Assembly (NCBI GenBank): GCA_964386915.1
Contig: CAYLUQ010000005.1
Location: 58,202 to 122,201, forward strand
Reading direction: 5' to 3'
Length of the DNA stretch: 64,000 nt
Source: JADHMP01 sp964386915
Lineage (GTDB): Bacteria > Bacteroidota > Bacteroidia > Flavobacteriales > Flavobacteriaceae
Shown here: piece after piece, positions 42,487 to 51,319 of the stretch
Numbering within the stretch: position 1 is the first letter of the stretch
Layout: the number at the start of each line of letters is the position of its first letter
The notes under the pieces: generated by a model
Told to the model about the DNA's origin: nothing
The model's database searches: none
Seen by the model: the letters and a program-made list of their open reading frames with translations, nothing else
Position numbers and translations under genes: made by a program

Positions 42487-42997
42487 AGCTCTTTTACCTA
42501 AAATAACCACCTTTATTTTTGATGTGGATGGGGTGCTAACCGATGGAAAAATTTTAATGACCGATGACGGTAGCTTTTTGCGTGCCGTAGACACAAAAGA
42601 CGGCTATGCCATGAAATGTGCCTTGTTGCAGGGCTATCGAATTGCCATTATTTCGGGCGGTACCAATGAAGCCGTACGAGACCGATTTAAAGCACTGGGA
42701 ATTGAAGATATCTATCTTGGGGCGCATCATAAAATGGACTCTTTTAAAGATTATGTTGCCAAACACCAACTCGATTTAGAGGAAATCCTCTATGTGGGTG
42801 ACGATGTGCCCGATTTGCCTGTGATGGAAAAAGTAGGTGTAGGTTGTTGTCCTTTGGATGCCGTTGCGGATGTGACCAGCAGAGCTGATTATGTGTCGCA
42901 TAAAAAAGGAGGGGAAGGCTGTGCCCGTGAAATCATTGAACAAGTGATGCGTGTGCAAGGCAAATGGCGTTTAGATATTGGAGCTTTTAAAGATTAA
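42467..42997 (+). CDS. KdsC-type HAD phosphatase (Kdo-8-phosphate phosphatase-like)
   Basis: 176 residues from the ATG at 42467, overlapping the DUF2520 gene by 20 bp. It is a capless C0-type HAD enzyme: motif I FDVDGVLTDG (nucleophile Asp19, acid/base Asp21), motif II IISGG, motif III Lys in HHKMDSFKD, and motif IV VGDDVPDLPVM. It most likely releases phosphate from 3-deoxy-D-manno-octulosonate 8-phosphate in lipopolysaccharide synthesis. Other KdsC-like enzymes act on 2-keto-3-deoxynononate phosphate, so the name is held at family level. Confidence 0.88.
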   Translation: MENKNYKALLPKITTFIFDVDGVLTDGKILMTDDGSFLRAVDTKDGYAMKCALLQGYRIAIISGGTNEAVRDRFKALGIEDIYLGAHHKMDSFKDYVAKHQLDLEEILYVGDDVPDLPVMEKVGVGCCPLDAVADVTSRADYVSHKKGGEGCAREIIEQVMRVQGKWRLDIGAFKD

Positions 42998-43002
42998 CTT
43001 CT

Positions 43003-43578
43003 ATGATTGAGGAACTCATTTTAGCTTCCGGTTCCCCGAGGAGAAAAGCTTTTTTTAAGGAAATGGGATTTGACTTTAGGGTAGAAAAATATCCGGTGGA
43101 CGAGGATTATCCTGCGTCTTTGAAGGGAGAAGAAATAGCCCTTTATTTAGCAGAAAAAAAAACACAACCCTTTTTAAAAAGAATTCAAGACAATCAGTTA
43201 GTCATCACTGCTGATACTATTGTGTGGCATAAAGGACAATGCTTGGGAAAACCCGAAAACAAAAACGAGGCCTATGCAATGCTCAAACAACTTTCTGGCA
43301 CTACGCATGAGGTGATTACGGCTGTGGGATTTCTAACCAAGGCTCAATTTGAAGTGCTACATAAAGTTTCAAAGGTTCGATTTAAAACCCTTACTGAATC
43401 TGAAATAGAAGCCTACATTGCCACGCAACAACCCTATGACAAAGCTGGAGGTTATGGCATTCAAGATGCGTTTGGAAAAGCTGCTGTGGTCAATATTCAA
43501 GGGAGCTATACCAATGTTGTTGGCTTACCGGTAGAGGCCTGTCGAAAGAAAATTAATGAAATATTAAAACGTCATTAA
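43003..43578 (+). CDS. maf: Maf-family nucleoside triphosphate pyrophosphatase
   Basis: 191 residues. It hydrolyses non-canonical or selected nucleoside triphosphates to monophosphates. Motifs: ILASGSPRRKAFFKEMG at 6-22, ADTIVWHKGQCLGKP (about 69-83), SGTTHEVITAVGF and the DKAGGYGIQDAFG loop near 143-155. Length and motifs are complete. It is 5 bp after the KdsC-like gene and probably ends that operon. The dTTP/UTP type is favoured by the sequence order but cannot be fixed by eye. Confidence 0.94.
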   Translation: MIEELILASGSPRRKAFFKEMGFDFRVEKYPVDEDYPASLKGEEIALYLAEKKTQPFLKRIQDNQLVITADTIVWHKGQCLGKPENKNEAYAMLKQLSGTTHEVITAVGFLTKAQFEVLHKVSKVRFKTLTESEIEAYIATQQPYDKAGGYGIQDAFGKAAVVNIQGSYTNVVGLPVEACRKKINEILKRH

Positions 43579-43647
43579 TTACATCCTTACAAATTAACCT
43601 ACCTTGTATTGGTTTTGAATTAAAAAAAAATTAATTTGAGTGCAACA

Positions 43648-46116
43648 ATGAAACACAAAATCCTCTTTATTGGGTTTTTATTACTGGGGCTACAGGGAAA
43701 AGCACAGTCTAGCAGCCAAATCTACAAACAATTAGAGGCCTTTAATTTTCTAGGCAATGTGCTCTATCTCGCGGCACACCCCGACGATGAAAACACCCGC
43801 TTAATTTCCTATTTTGCCAATCACAAAAAAGCGCGGACGGCCTATTTATCTATAACAAGAGGAGACGGAGGGCAAAACCTTATTGGCACCGAACTTGAAG
43901 AACTCTTGGGTGTGTTGCGCACACAAGAATTATTAGCCGCTCGCGCCATAGACGGTGGGCAACAATTTTTTAGTACGGCAAAAGATTTTGGCTATTCTAA
44001 ACATCCCGACGAAGCTTTTTCGGTTTGGGACAAACAAGCACTCTTGGCCCAAGTGGTGGAACGAATTCGAAATTTCCGACCAGATATTATCATCAACCGA
44101 TTTGACCACCGAACGCCAGGAAGCACGCATGGACATCATACGGGTTCAGCCATTTTAAGTTATGAAGCTTTTCACCTTGCCAATGACCCCAATGCTTTTC
44201 CAGAGCAACTTAAACAGACTTCAACTTGGCAGCCCAAGCGTTTGTTTTATAACACTTCGTGGTGGGCTTATGGCAGTAGAACAGCCTTTGATAAAGCAGA
44301 CAAAACCAATATGCTAACCCTCAACAATGGCGTTTTTGATCCCCTAACCGGAGAAGCTAATCCTGTTACTGCCGCTAAAAGCAGAAGCCAACATAAATCC
44401 CAAGGGTTTGGCAGTTCCCCCCAACTGGGTGATGCCACAGAATATATAGAGCGCATTGCCGGAGCCCCCTTAAGGGGAAACGATCCTTTTGAGGGGATAG
44501 ACACTAGCTGGACAAGGGTTAAAGGGGGAGCGGTCATTCAAGAGCTTATGGAACAAATTAGGACCTCTTTTGATTTTAAACATCCATATAAAAGCGTTCC
44601 TGATTTGTTGCTTGTTTATGAACGACTTGCCCAATTAGAGGATCCTTTTTGGAAAAAAATTAAAACAGAAGCCTTAACCCAAATCATCAAAAATTGTTTG
44701 GGTCTGCAAGTGCAACTCAATGCTGGACAACCCAAAGGCACTCCGGGCGAAGTCGTGCAACTTAACCTGTTGGTGAATCATCCAAGTCCCCTACCCTTGC
44801 AATTAGAAGAAATACAAATTGGTTCAAAAATACTTTCGGGACAAAAACTAGTGCAAAACACACCATATAGAACCACCGTAAACCTATCCCTGCCCGACCA
44901 ACTCACTCCGCCCTATTGGCTGTTAAACCAAGGAACTCCTGGCAACTATTCGGTTGCCAATCAAGCGCTAATTGGTCGTCCAGAAAGTCCAAATCCCGTG
45001 GAGGCCCAATTTAGCTTTCAATTAATGGGCAAAACCTTTACGCTTTCTGAACCCCTTCTCTACCGAACAACAGACCCTGTTGAAGGAGAAGTAGTGACGC
45101 CTTTTCATAGCATTCCTAAATTGACCCTACAATGGGAACAACCCGTGTTGCTTTTCCCCAAAAAAGAGTCGCAAAAGGTAGGTCTCCTTGTTCAGGCCCA
45201 TGCTTCTGACATGAAAGGAGAAGTCTCAATTGAAAGTCCTCAAGCTTGGAACATTACACCTTCCACACAGCCTTTTAACATTGCTCAAAAGGGCACCTCG
45301 CAAGAACTATTTTTTGAAATAACTCCACCCAAAGAAAATGGTGAAGCCAGTTTTAAAGCGGTTATTAACCTTGCTAATAAAAAATATGAATATGCTCTTC
45401 AAGAATTAGATTATGCCCACATTCCAAAGCAATATATTCTTCAACCCAACCGCTTGAAAGTGGCACGAATTGACTTGCAAACCCCCGTGGAACAGGTGGG
45501 CTATTTGGCGGGAGCTGGCGATAAAATTCCCGAAAGTTTAGAGGCTATTGGCATTAGGGTAACACAACTTCAGGTGGAAGATCTACAACTGGAAACCCTT
45601 GCAAAATATCCTACAATTATTTTAGGTATCCGCGCCTTTAACGTATTGGAGGCTCTTTCTACTCAAAATAAAATTTTGTGGGACTATGCTGCGCAAGGAG
45701 GCACTTTAGTTTTTCAATATAACACCAGCAGAAATTTAAAAACAGAAGCACTAACACCCTACTCCCTGTCGCTTTCAAGAGACCGAGTGACCGATGAAAA
45801 GGCAACTGTCACATTTTTAAATCCAAATCACCCTTTGCTCAATTGGCCTAATAAAATTACTGCGCGCGATTTTGAGGGATGGGTGCAGGAGCGAGGTCTT
45901 TATTTTCCTCAGAATTGGGATCCAAAATTTGAAGCCCTTTTGGGGATGAACGATCCCAACGAAACACAAAAAAAAGGAAGCTTATTAGTGGCTCGCTATG
46001 GTAAAGGACATATTATCTATACTGGTCTTAGTTTCTTTAGACAGCTCCCCAAAGGCGTGAGTGGAGCCTATTCTTTGTTTATCAACCTCATTTCTTATGG
46101 TCATGAAAAAAAATAA
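43648..46116 (+). CDS. PIG-L family deacetylase, exported, large
   Basis: 822 residues from the ATG at 43648 (signal peptide LLLGLQGKAQ). The N-terminal catalytic domain (about 35-270) has the zinc motif AAHPDDE (His44, Asp46, Asp47), SITRGDGGQNLIG, and the distal TPGSTHGHHTGS with the third ligand His. Such enzymes remove N-acetyl or acetyl groups from sugars. The remaining ~550 residues hold Ig-like beta regions and, from about 620, a ThuA/glutamine-amidotransferase-like domain (YPTIILGIRAFNVLEAL, GGTLVFQYNTSR, GKGHIIYTGLSFFRQLP). This layout is known in Bacteroidota. The target sugar is unknown. Confidence 0.88.
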   Translation: MKHKILFIGFLLLGLQGKAQSSSQIYKQLEAFNFLGNVLYLAAHPDDENTRLISYFANHKKARTAYLSITRGDGGQNLIGTELEELLGVLRTQELLAARAIDGGQQFFSTAKDFGYSKHPDEAFSVWDKQALLAQVVERIRNFRPDIIINRFDHRTPGSTHGHHTGSAILSYEAFHLANDPNAFPEQLKQTSTWQPKRLFYNTSWWAYGSRTAFDKADKTNMLTLNNGVFDPLTGEANPVTAAKSRSQHKSQGFGSSPQLGDATEYIERIAGAPLRGNDPFEGIDTSWTRVKGGAVIQELMEQIRTSFDFKHPYKSVPDLLLVYERLAQLEDPFWKKIKTEALTQIIKNCLGLQVQLNAGQPKGTPGEVVQLNLLVNHPSPLPLQLEEIQIGSKILSGQKLVQNTPYRTTVNLSLPDQLTPPYWLLNQGTPGNYSVANQALIGRPESPNPVEAQFSFQLMGKTFTLSEPLLYRTTDPVEGEVVTPFHSIPKLTLQWEQPVLLFPKKESQKVGLLVQAHASDMKGEVSIESPQAWNITPSTQPFNIAQKGTSQELFFEITPPKENGEASFKAVINLANKKYEYALQELDYAHIPKQYILQPNRLKVARIDLQTPVEQVGYLAGAGDKIPESLEAIGIRVTQLQVEDLQLETLAKYPTIILGIRAFNVLEALSTQNKILWDYAAQGGTLVFQYNTSRNLKTEALTPYSLSLSRDRVTDEKATVTFLNPNHPLLNWPNKITARDFEGWVQERGLYFPQNWDPKFEALLGMNDPNETQKKGSLLVARYGKGHIIYTGLSFFRQLPKGVSGAYSLFINLISYGHEKK

Positions 46117-46201
46117 GTTGCGCATTTACTATTTCCTTCTGGGCATGAATCTTATTTATCTCATTTTGTTTTATTGGTTTATGAACTTTTATCAATTATG
46201 A
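46103..46201 (+). CDS. 32-residue single-helix membrane protein
   Basis: An ATG at 46103 (or 46097, both inside the end of the PIG-L gene) opens a frame of 32 residues: basic start KKNKLR, then one hydrophobic helix rich in Leu, Ile, Tyr and Phe. The stop TGA at 46199-46201 overlaps the ATG of the symporter (46198) as ATGA, the coupling seen elsewhere in this window. No family is recognised. The tight chain PIG-L, this frame, symporter suggests a small transporter accessory subunit. Confidence 0.55.
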   Translation: MKKNKLRIYYFLLGMNLIYLILFYWFMNFYQL

Positions 46202-47856
46202 GCTATTGGGATTGGATTGTATTGATAGGCACCATTGGGTTTATAGTTATTTATGGGAGTTGGAAAAACAGATCCCATAAAAACATCAAAGAGTATTTGC
46301 GGGGAGACAATAAAGCTACTTGGTGGACTGTAGGCCTATCGGTTATGGCTACTCAAGCTAGTGCTATCACTTTTTTATCCACTCCCGGCCAAGCCTTTCA
46401 CGATGGTATGGGCTTTATTCAATTCTATTTTGGTTTGCCGCTCGCCATGGTAGTGATTTGCTTATTTTTTATACCTGTTTATCACAAATTAAAGGTTTAT
46501 ACTGCCTATGAGTTCTTAGAGCAACGCTTTGACCTTAAAACCCGAACTCTAACCGCACTTCTTTTTCTCATTCAACGCGGATTGGCAGCTGGAATTACCA
46601 TCTATGCACCTTCTATTATTTTAAGTGTAGTGTTGGGGTGGCCGCTCAAAACCTTAATTATCATCATTGGCTTAGTGGTGGTGGGCTATACCCTCATTGG
46701 CGGCACCAATGCTGTGAATGTGACGCAAAAACAGCAAATGTTTGTCATTTTTTTAGGCTTGTTTCTCACCTTTTACTACGTTGTGCAAGGATTTCCAGAT
46801 GCAATCAATTTTGAAAAAGCCCTCCAAATTGCCAGTGTATCAGACAAGCTTAAGGTGCTTGATTTTGAATTAAGTTTTAACAATCGATATAACCTTTGGA
46901 GTGGTCTAACTGGAGGCTTTTTCTTGGCTCTATCCTATTTTGGCACAGATCAAAGTCAGGTGCAACGCTATCTAACGGGCAAATCGATTAGAGAAAGCCA
47001 ATTGGGATTGATTATGAATGGCTTTTTAAAAATTCCTATGCAGTTTTTAATTTTGCTTTTAGGGGTTATGGTATTTGTTTTTTACCAGTTTCAAATTGCA
47101 CCCCTACACTTCAATCAAAAAGCACAAGAAGCCATTTTAAATTCAGCAGGCGCAACCGAATATAGAGCCTTAGAAACAGCCAATAAAAACACCCAACTGG
47201 AATTAAAAGAACTCTTGCTCAGTCCCGATTTTTTTGATAATCATGTGAAATATGAGCACTATAAAACTTTAGAATACCTCGAAGAAACACAACGTGCCCA
47301 AGCCAAAGAACTACTCAACACCTATACCCAAGACATAGAAACCAACGACAAAGACTATGTGCTCATTTCCTATATTCTGTCCCATTTACCCCAAGGTTTA
47401 ATTGGCTTGCTTCTTGCCGTCATATTGTCTGCTGCCATGAGCTCTTCTGCCTCGGAAATCAATGCTTTGGCAGCCACCACAACAGTTGACCTCTATCGAA
47501 GACACCGCGGCCAATATCAAGCTGCCCATTATGTTAAAGCCTCCAAATTTTTTACCCTCTTTTGGGGTCTTATTGCAATTCTCTTTGCTAGTATTAGCAA
47601 TTTATTTGAAAACCTCATCCAACTCATTAACATCATTGGTTCTGTTTTCTACGGCACCATTTTAGGCGTTTTTTTAGTGGCCTTTTTTCTTAAACAAATT
47701 GGTGGTAAAGCCGTTTTTTGGGCTGCCCTCTGCACCGAAATAGTAGTGCTACTAATCTTTAGTTTAGACTTGGTGAGCTTCTTATGGCTCAATGTTATTG
47801 GGGCTTTATGCACTGTGCTCTTAAGTATGCTCTTACACAGATTAATAAAACCCTAA
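46198..47856 (+). CDS. Sodium:solute symporter (SSS family)
   Basis: 552 residues from the ATG at 46198; upstream in-frame TTG starts would run into the small ORF. About 13 hydrophobic helices are visible. SSS signatures: ATWWTVGLSVMATQASAITF (about 43-62), GGTNAVNVTQKQQMFVIFLG, GGFFLALSYFGTDQSQVQRYL and, near 430, AAMSSSASEINALAATT. Between helices at about 300 and 400 there is an insert of roughly 90 mostly charged residues, typical of a Bacteroidota subgroup. It carries a solute with Na+; neighbouring PIG-L suggests an amino sugar or glycoconjugate fragment, which is weak inference. Confidence 0.93.
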   Translation: MSYWDWIVLIGTIGFIVIYGSWKNRSHKNIKEYLRGDNKATWWTVGLSVMATQASAITFLSTPGQAFHDGMGFIQFYFGLPLAMVVICLFFIPVYHKLKVYTAYEFLEQRFDLKTRTLTALLFLIQRGLAAGITIYAPSIILSVVLGWPLKTLIIIIGLVVVGYTLIGGTNAVNVTQKQQMFVIFLGLFLTFYYVVQGFPDAINFEKALQIASVSDKLKVLDFELSFNNRYNLWSGLTGGFFLALSYFGTDQSQVQRYLTGKSIRESQLGLIMNGFLKIPMQFLILLLGVMVFVFYQFQIAPLHFNQKAQEAILNSAGATEYRALETANKNTQLELKELLLSPDFFDNHVKYEHYKTLEYLEETQRAQAKELLNTYTQDIETNDKDYVLISYILSHLPQGLIGLLLAVILSAAMSSSASEINALAATTTVDLYRRHRGQYQAAHYVKASKFFTLFWGLIAILFASISNLFENLIQLINIIGSVFYGTILGVFLVAFFLKQIGGKAVFWAALCTEIVVLLIFSLDLVSFLWLNVIGALCTVLLSMLLHRLIKP

Positions 47857-47873
47857 ACTAGGAATTGATGTTG

Positions 47874-48713
47874 TTAGTTTCCCCAAGCCTTAATATCGGC
47901 TTTATTCATGCGAACGTAATCGGGATTGCCCGCCTTTTCTGCCAAGACAAGTGATTTTTTAGCCGCTTCAATAGCCTTATCCTTTTGATTTAGAGCCGCC
48001 AAAACCTTGGCCTGTAGGCGAAACATCCAATATTTATCATTTTCCAATTGCACTGCTTTTGAAATCCATTGTTCAGCCTGTTTTAAGTCCATGTTTTCTC
48101 CAAAATAATAAGAGGCTGCATTGTAAAGATCACCAGCTGATGGGTTTTTCTCAAGGCTACTTTTAATAGAAGCCATAGCTTTTGCTTGGGTAGGCACCGC
48201 TAGTGGAATTGCTAAATCTACCTGTTCCCAAGAAAGTATTATTTGGGCTCCATTGTTAGACAATTCATCCACGCTAATGGTAAAGGTTTCTTTTGCTTTT
48301 GCTCTCATTTTTACGGGAAGGGTGAGCGTAGCAGCAATTTTTTCTGCCTCCCAATTTTGAGGAATTCCCCAATTGTTGGTGTCGCGATAAAAATAGAGCG
48401 TCCAATTCTCTTTTCCCGGACGGGTATACAAAGCATAGGTTCCGGCTTCTAAAGGTTGACCGCCCACTTGCACAGCGTCACCAAAAGTAAAGGTGGTGTT
48501 CTTATTGGCTCCTGTACGCCAAAGTTCACCATAGGGCACTAATTCGCCCATAATGGTTCTACCTCGCATAGAAGGTCTTGAATAATCAATGGTCAATTGG
48601 GTTAGTCCAACGGTTTGTTCCAAATGAGCGGTTGGACTGGGTTGAGGTACAGTGATTTGAGCTTGCAAGCTGACCACTAATAATAAGCTTAAATAAAAGG
48701 AAAGTGTTTTCAT
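47874..48713 (-). CDS. DUF2911 domain protein with TPR tail, exported
   Basis: 279 residues from the ATG at 48713; the upstream frame is open but starts there lack a signal. Signal peptide LLLVVSLQAQ. The DUF2911 domain covers about 22-165 (DYSRPSMRGRTIMGELVPYG, LWRTGANKNTTFTFGDAV, AGTYALYTRPGKENWTLYF). A C-terminal TPR-like helical part (about 175-275) follows, with DLYNAASYYFGENMDLKQAE. Periplasmic or secreted, function unknown, frequent in Bacteroidota. It is convergent with the symporter gene with 17 bp between. Confidence 0.9.
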   Translation of the reverse strand: MKTLSFYLSLLLVVSLQAQITVPQPSPTAHLEQTVGLTQLTIDYSRPSMRGRTIMGELVPYGELWRTGANKNTTFTFGDAVQVGGQPLEAGTYALYTRPGKENWTLYFYRDTNNWGIPQNWEAEKIAATLTLPVKMRAKAKETFTISVDELSNNGAQIILSWEQVDLAIPLAVPTQAKAMASIKSSLEKNPSAGDLYNAASYYFGENMDLKQAEQWISKAVQLENDKYWMFRLQAKVLAALNQKDKAIEAAKKSLVLAEKAGNPDYVRMNKADIKAWGN

Positions 48714-48804
48714 GGTTTTTTGTTTGGTTTTAAGCGAATATACCAAAAAAATGGATTGCTAAAAGAAGTGAAATTGTCAATTTGTTTATAACTATGTTTA
48801 ATGT

Positions 48805-48839
48805 TTTGATCTCTTTATTAAACAAAAATAATATATTTG
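48805..48839 (+). promoter_or_regulatory. Promoter of the photolyase operon
   Basis: TTTG (48805-48808) and TATATTTG (48832-48839, perfect TAnnTTTG) are separated by 23 bp, matching the Bacteroidota -33/-7 pattern. The -7 ends 12 bp before the ATG at 48852, so the leader is very short. GTTTAAT (48796-48802) and ATTAAAC (48817-48823) form an inverted repeat around the -33, a possible regulator site. Confidence 0.65.
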
Positions 48840-48851
48840 TAAAAAATTGCT

Positions 48852-49319
48852 ATGAAATTGTATCGTTTAGAAACAGTTCAAAATCTACCTATATCTATAG
48901 AGGAAGCATGGCAATTTTTTAGCGACCCTAAAAATTTAAAGCGCATTACGCCAAACTATTTGGGCTTTAAAATTGTGAAAGGAGCCGATACAGCCATGTA
49001 TGCTGGACAAATCATAGAATATGTAGTCACTCCCCTGTTGGGCATTCCAACAACCTGGGTAACGGAAATCACCCATGTAAAAGAACCAGAATATTTTGTT
49101 GACGAGCAACGTTTTGGGCCCTATTCGCTCTGGCATCATAAACATTTTATTAAACCCATATCAAAAGGGGTAGAAATGATTGATATAGTGGATTATAAAA
49201 TACCTTTTGGATGGTTGGGACAATTGGCGCATCCCCTCTTGGTGGCTCCCAAATTGAAAGAAATTTTTGACTGTAGAAAAAAAGCATTACTAGAACTTTT
49301 TGGACCCTATACAGCATGA
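48852..49319 (+). CDS. SRPBCC-family lipid/ligand-binding protein
   Basis: 155 residues. The helix-grip fold starts LPISIEEAWQFFSDPKNLKR and contains GQIIEYVVTPLLGIPTTWV, FVDEQRFGPYSLWHHKHF and the C-terminal helix KLKEIFDCRKKALLELF. The family (often annotated as cell-division inhibitor-like SRPBCC) recurs as the first gene of photolyase clusters. A ligand role, perhaps for a pigment or lipid, is unproven. Its stop overlaps the SDR start (ATGA). Confidence 0.88.
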   Translation: MKLYRLETVQNLPISIEEAWQFFSDPKNLKRITPNYLGFKIVKGADTAMYAGQIIEYVVTPLLGIPTTWVTEITHVKEPEYFVDEQRFGPYSLWHHKHFIKPISKGVEMIDIVDYKIPFGWLGQLAHPLLVAPKLKEIFDCRKKALLELFGPYTA

Positions 49320-50017
49320 GTATAAAGCAAAACATATTAATTATTGGAGGAAGCTCTGGCATTGGTGGGGCACTCACTACTTTACTTGCTTCAAAACACA
49401 ACGTTTATGTGGCCAGTAGAACTCCCGAGAAATTAGCTGGAATGGACTATACGCCCATTATTTTGGATGCTTCTACTCAAACAATTTCAATAGATGCCTT
49501 GCCCGATAGACTCGATGGATTTGTCTACACTCCCGGTTCAATCAATCTAAGGCCCTTCAAAGGGCTTAAAGAGGCAACCTTTCAAGAGGATTTTAATATC
49601 AATGTGTTGGGGGCTATTCGAAATCTACAGGCTGTTGCCCCTCTCCTTCAAGCTGCTGAACAAGCTGCAGTGGTTCTTTTTAGTACGGTGGCAGTGCAAA
49701 CCGGAATGCCTTTTCATGCTTCCATTGCCGCTGCAAAAGGAGCTATAGAAGGTTTAACGCGTTCCTTGGCCGCAGAATGGGCTCCTAAAATTAGAGTAAA
49801 TGCCATTGCCCCTTCACTTGTAAACACACCTTTGGCCGAGAAGTTTTTAAACAATGAAGCCAAAGTAGAAAAAGTTAATGAAAGACATCCGCTAAATCGT
49901 GCCGGTACCGCAGAAGAAATTGCCAAAGCTGCTGCCTATTTACTAAGCGAAGACAGTAGCTGGATGACAGGGACTGTATTGCAATTAGATGGTGGAATAG
50001 GAAATTTAAAAGTATAA
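49316..50017 (+). CDS. SDR-family oxidoreductase of the photolyase cluster
   Basis: 233 residues. Rossmann start ILIIGGSSGIGGAL (7-20) with GxxxGxG. The segment STVAVQTGMPFHASIAAAKGAIEG has the active-site Ser and Lys, but the tyrosine of the YxxxK motif is replaced (HASIAAAK reads Ser-Ile-Ala-Ala-Ala-Lys), so classical SDR catalysis is doubtful. The C-terminal SSWMTGTVLQLDGGIG is normal. Overlaps the SRPBCC gene by 4 bp and is 3 bp from the photolyase. Possible role in a light-responsive or pigment pathway; the substrate is not known. Confidence 0.86.
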   Translation: MSIKQNILIIGGSSGIGGALTTLLASKHNVYVASRTPEKLAGMDYTPIILDASTQTISIDALPDRLDGFVYTPGSINLRPFKGLKEATFQEDFNINVLGAIRNLQAVAPLLQAAEQAAVVLFSTVAVQTGMPFHASIAAAKGAIEGLTRSLAAEWAPKIRVNAIAPSLVNTPLAEKFLNNEAKVEKVNERHPLNRAGTAEEIAKAAAYLLSEDSSWMTGTVLQLDGGIGNLKV

Positions 50018-50020
50018 ACA

Positions 50021-51319
50021 ATGGGGATTACCTTGTTTTGGTTTCGGAGAGACTTGCGATTGGAAGACAATCACGGTTTGTATCAGGCTCTTATGAAACC
50101 CGAAAAAGTGCAACCCCTCTTTATTTTTGACACCCATATTCTAAAGAAGCTCCCCAAACAAGACACCCGAATAGAATATATATTAAATGCCTTGGGCAAT
50201 CTGAACGATGCTATGAAGAAGAACCGATGTTGCATAGGAATGTATCATGGGGAGCCCAAGGCTATTTTTAAAAAGCTCGTGCAAGAAAACAAGGTTGTGC
50301 GCGTCATTGCGAATCATGACTATGAACCTTATGCACAAAAAAGAGATCAGGAAATTAAATCCCTTTTAGAAAGTCAGGGCATTGTTTTTGAAACCTACAA
50401 AGACCAAGTCATTTTTGAAAAAGACGAAGTGGTGAAAGACGACAGCACACCCTACAAGGTCTACACCCCCTATTCTAGAAAATGGTTGGCACAATGGGCA
50501 GCCAACCCCCCGGCCTCTTTTCCTAGTGAGACCCTACTCCATCAACTCGTTGAAAATGAAAAGACGCCTCAACTCACCCTTTCCGATTTGGGATTTGAAA
50601 AATCAAATCGTGAATTACCGCACCTAAATACCAACAACGAAGTGCTTGACACCTATGAAGCTACACGTAATTTCCCAGCTCTTGACAGCACCTCTAAGGC
50701 GGGAACAGCCCTTCGGTTTGGCACCATAAGCATTAGGAAATTAGCGCATAAAGCTGCTAATCGAAAAGAAATTACCTACTTAAAAGAATTGATTTGGCGG
50801 GAATTCTTTATGCAAATTCTATGGCACTTTCCCCATACTGTAGATAAAAGTTTTAAACCACAATACGACCGTATTCCTTGGCGCAATAATGAAGAAGAAT
50901 TTGCACAATGGTGTGCCGGTGAAACCGGATATCCTTTTGTAGATGCCGGCATGAAAGAATTGAATGCCACTGGGTTTATGCACAATCGAGTGCGGATGTT
51001 GGTGGGTAGCTTTTTATGCAAACATTTATTAATTGATTGGCGTTGGGGCGAAGCCTATTTTGCTGAAAAGCTAATGGACTATGAAATGGCTAGCAACATT
51101 GGAAACTGGCAGTGGGTGGCTGGGTGTGGCGTTGATGCGGCTCCCTATTTTCGAATTTTTAATCCCACCGATCAAATTAAAAAATTTGATCAACAGCATC
51201 AATATTTAAAAAAATGGGTGCCAAACTACCAAGAGCTAAATTACCCCAAACCCATTGTTGAGCATAAAATGGCAAGAGAGCGCTGTTTAAACACCTATAA
51301 AGCAGCACTAAATGCCTAA
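50021..51319 (+). CDS. phr: Class I CPD photolyase / cryptochrome family protein
   Basis: 432 residues. The N-terminal antenna-binding alpha/beta domain starts LFWFRRDLRLEDNHGL. The FAD domain has GTALRFGTISIRKLA, WREFFMQILWHFPHTV, GYPFVDAGMKELNATGFMHN and RVRMLVGSFL, then WRWGEAYFAEKLMDYEMASN, IGNWQWVAGCGVDAAPYFR with the Trp electron chain. It repairs cyclobutane pyrimidine dimers with blue light. The start context and completeness are good. It overlaps the DUF2256 gene by 8 bp. Confidence 0.94.
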   Translation: MGITLFWFRRDLRLEDNHGLYQALMKPEKVQPLFIFDTHILKKLPKQDTRIEYILNALGNLNDAMKKNRCCIGMYHGEPKAIFKKLVQENKVVRVIANHDYEPYAQKRDQEIKSLLESQGIVFETYKDQVIFEKDEVVKDDSTPYKVYTPYSRKWLAQWAANPPASFPSETLLHQLVENEKTPQLTLSDLGFEKSNRELPHLNTNNEVLDTYEATRNFPALDSTSKAGTALRFGTISIRKLAHKAANRKEITYLKELIWREFFMQILWHFPHTVDKSFKPQYDRIPWRNNEEEFAQWCAGETGYPFVDAGMKELNATGFMHNRVRMLVGSFLCKHLLIDWRWGEAYFAEKLMDYEMASNIGNWQWVAGCGVDAAPYFRIFNPTDQIKKFDQQHQYLKKWVPNYQELNYPKPIVEHKMARERCLNTYKAALNA

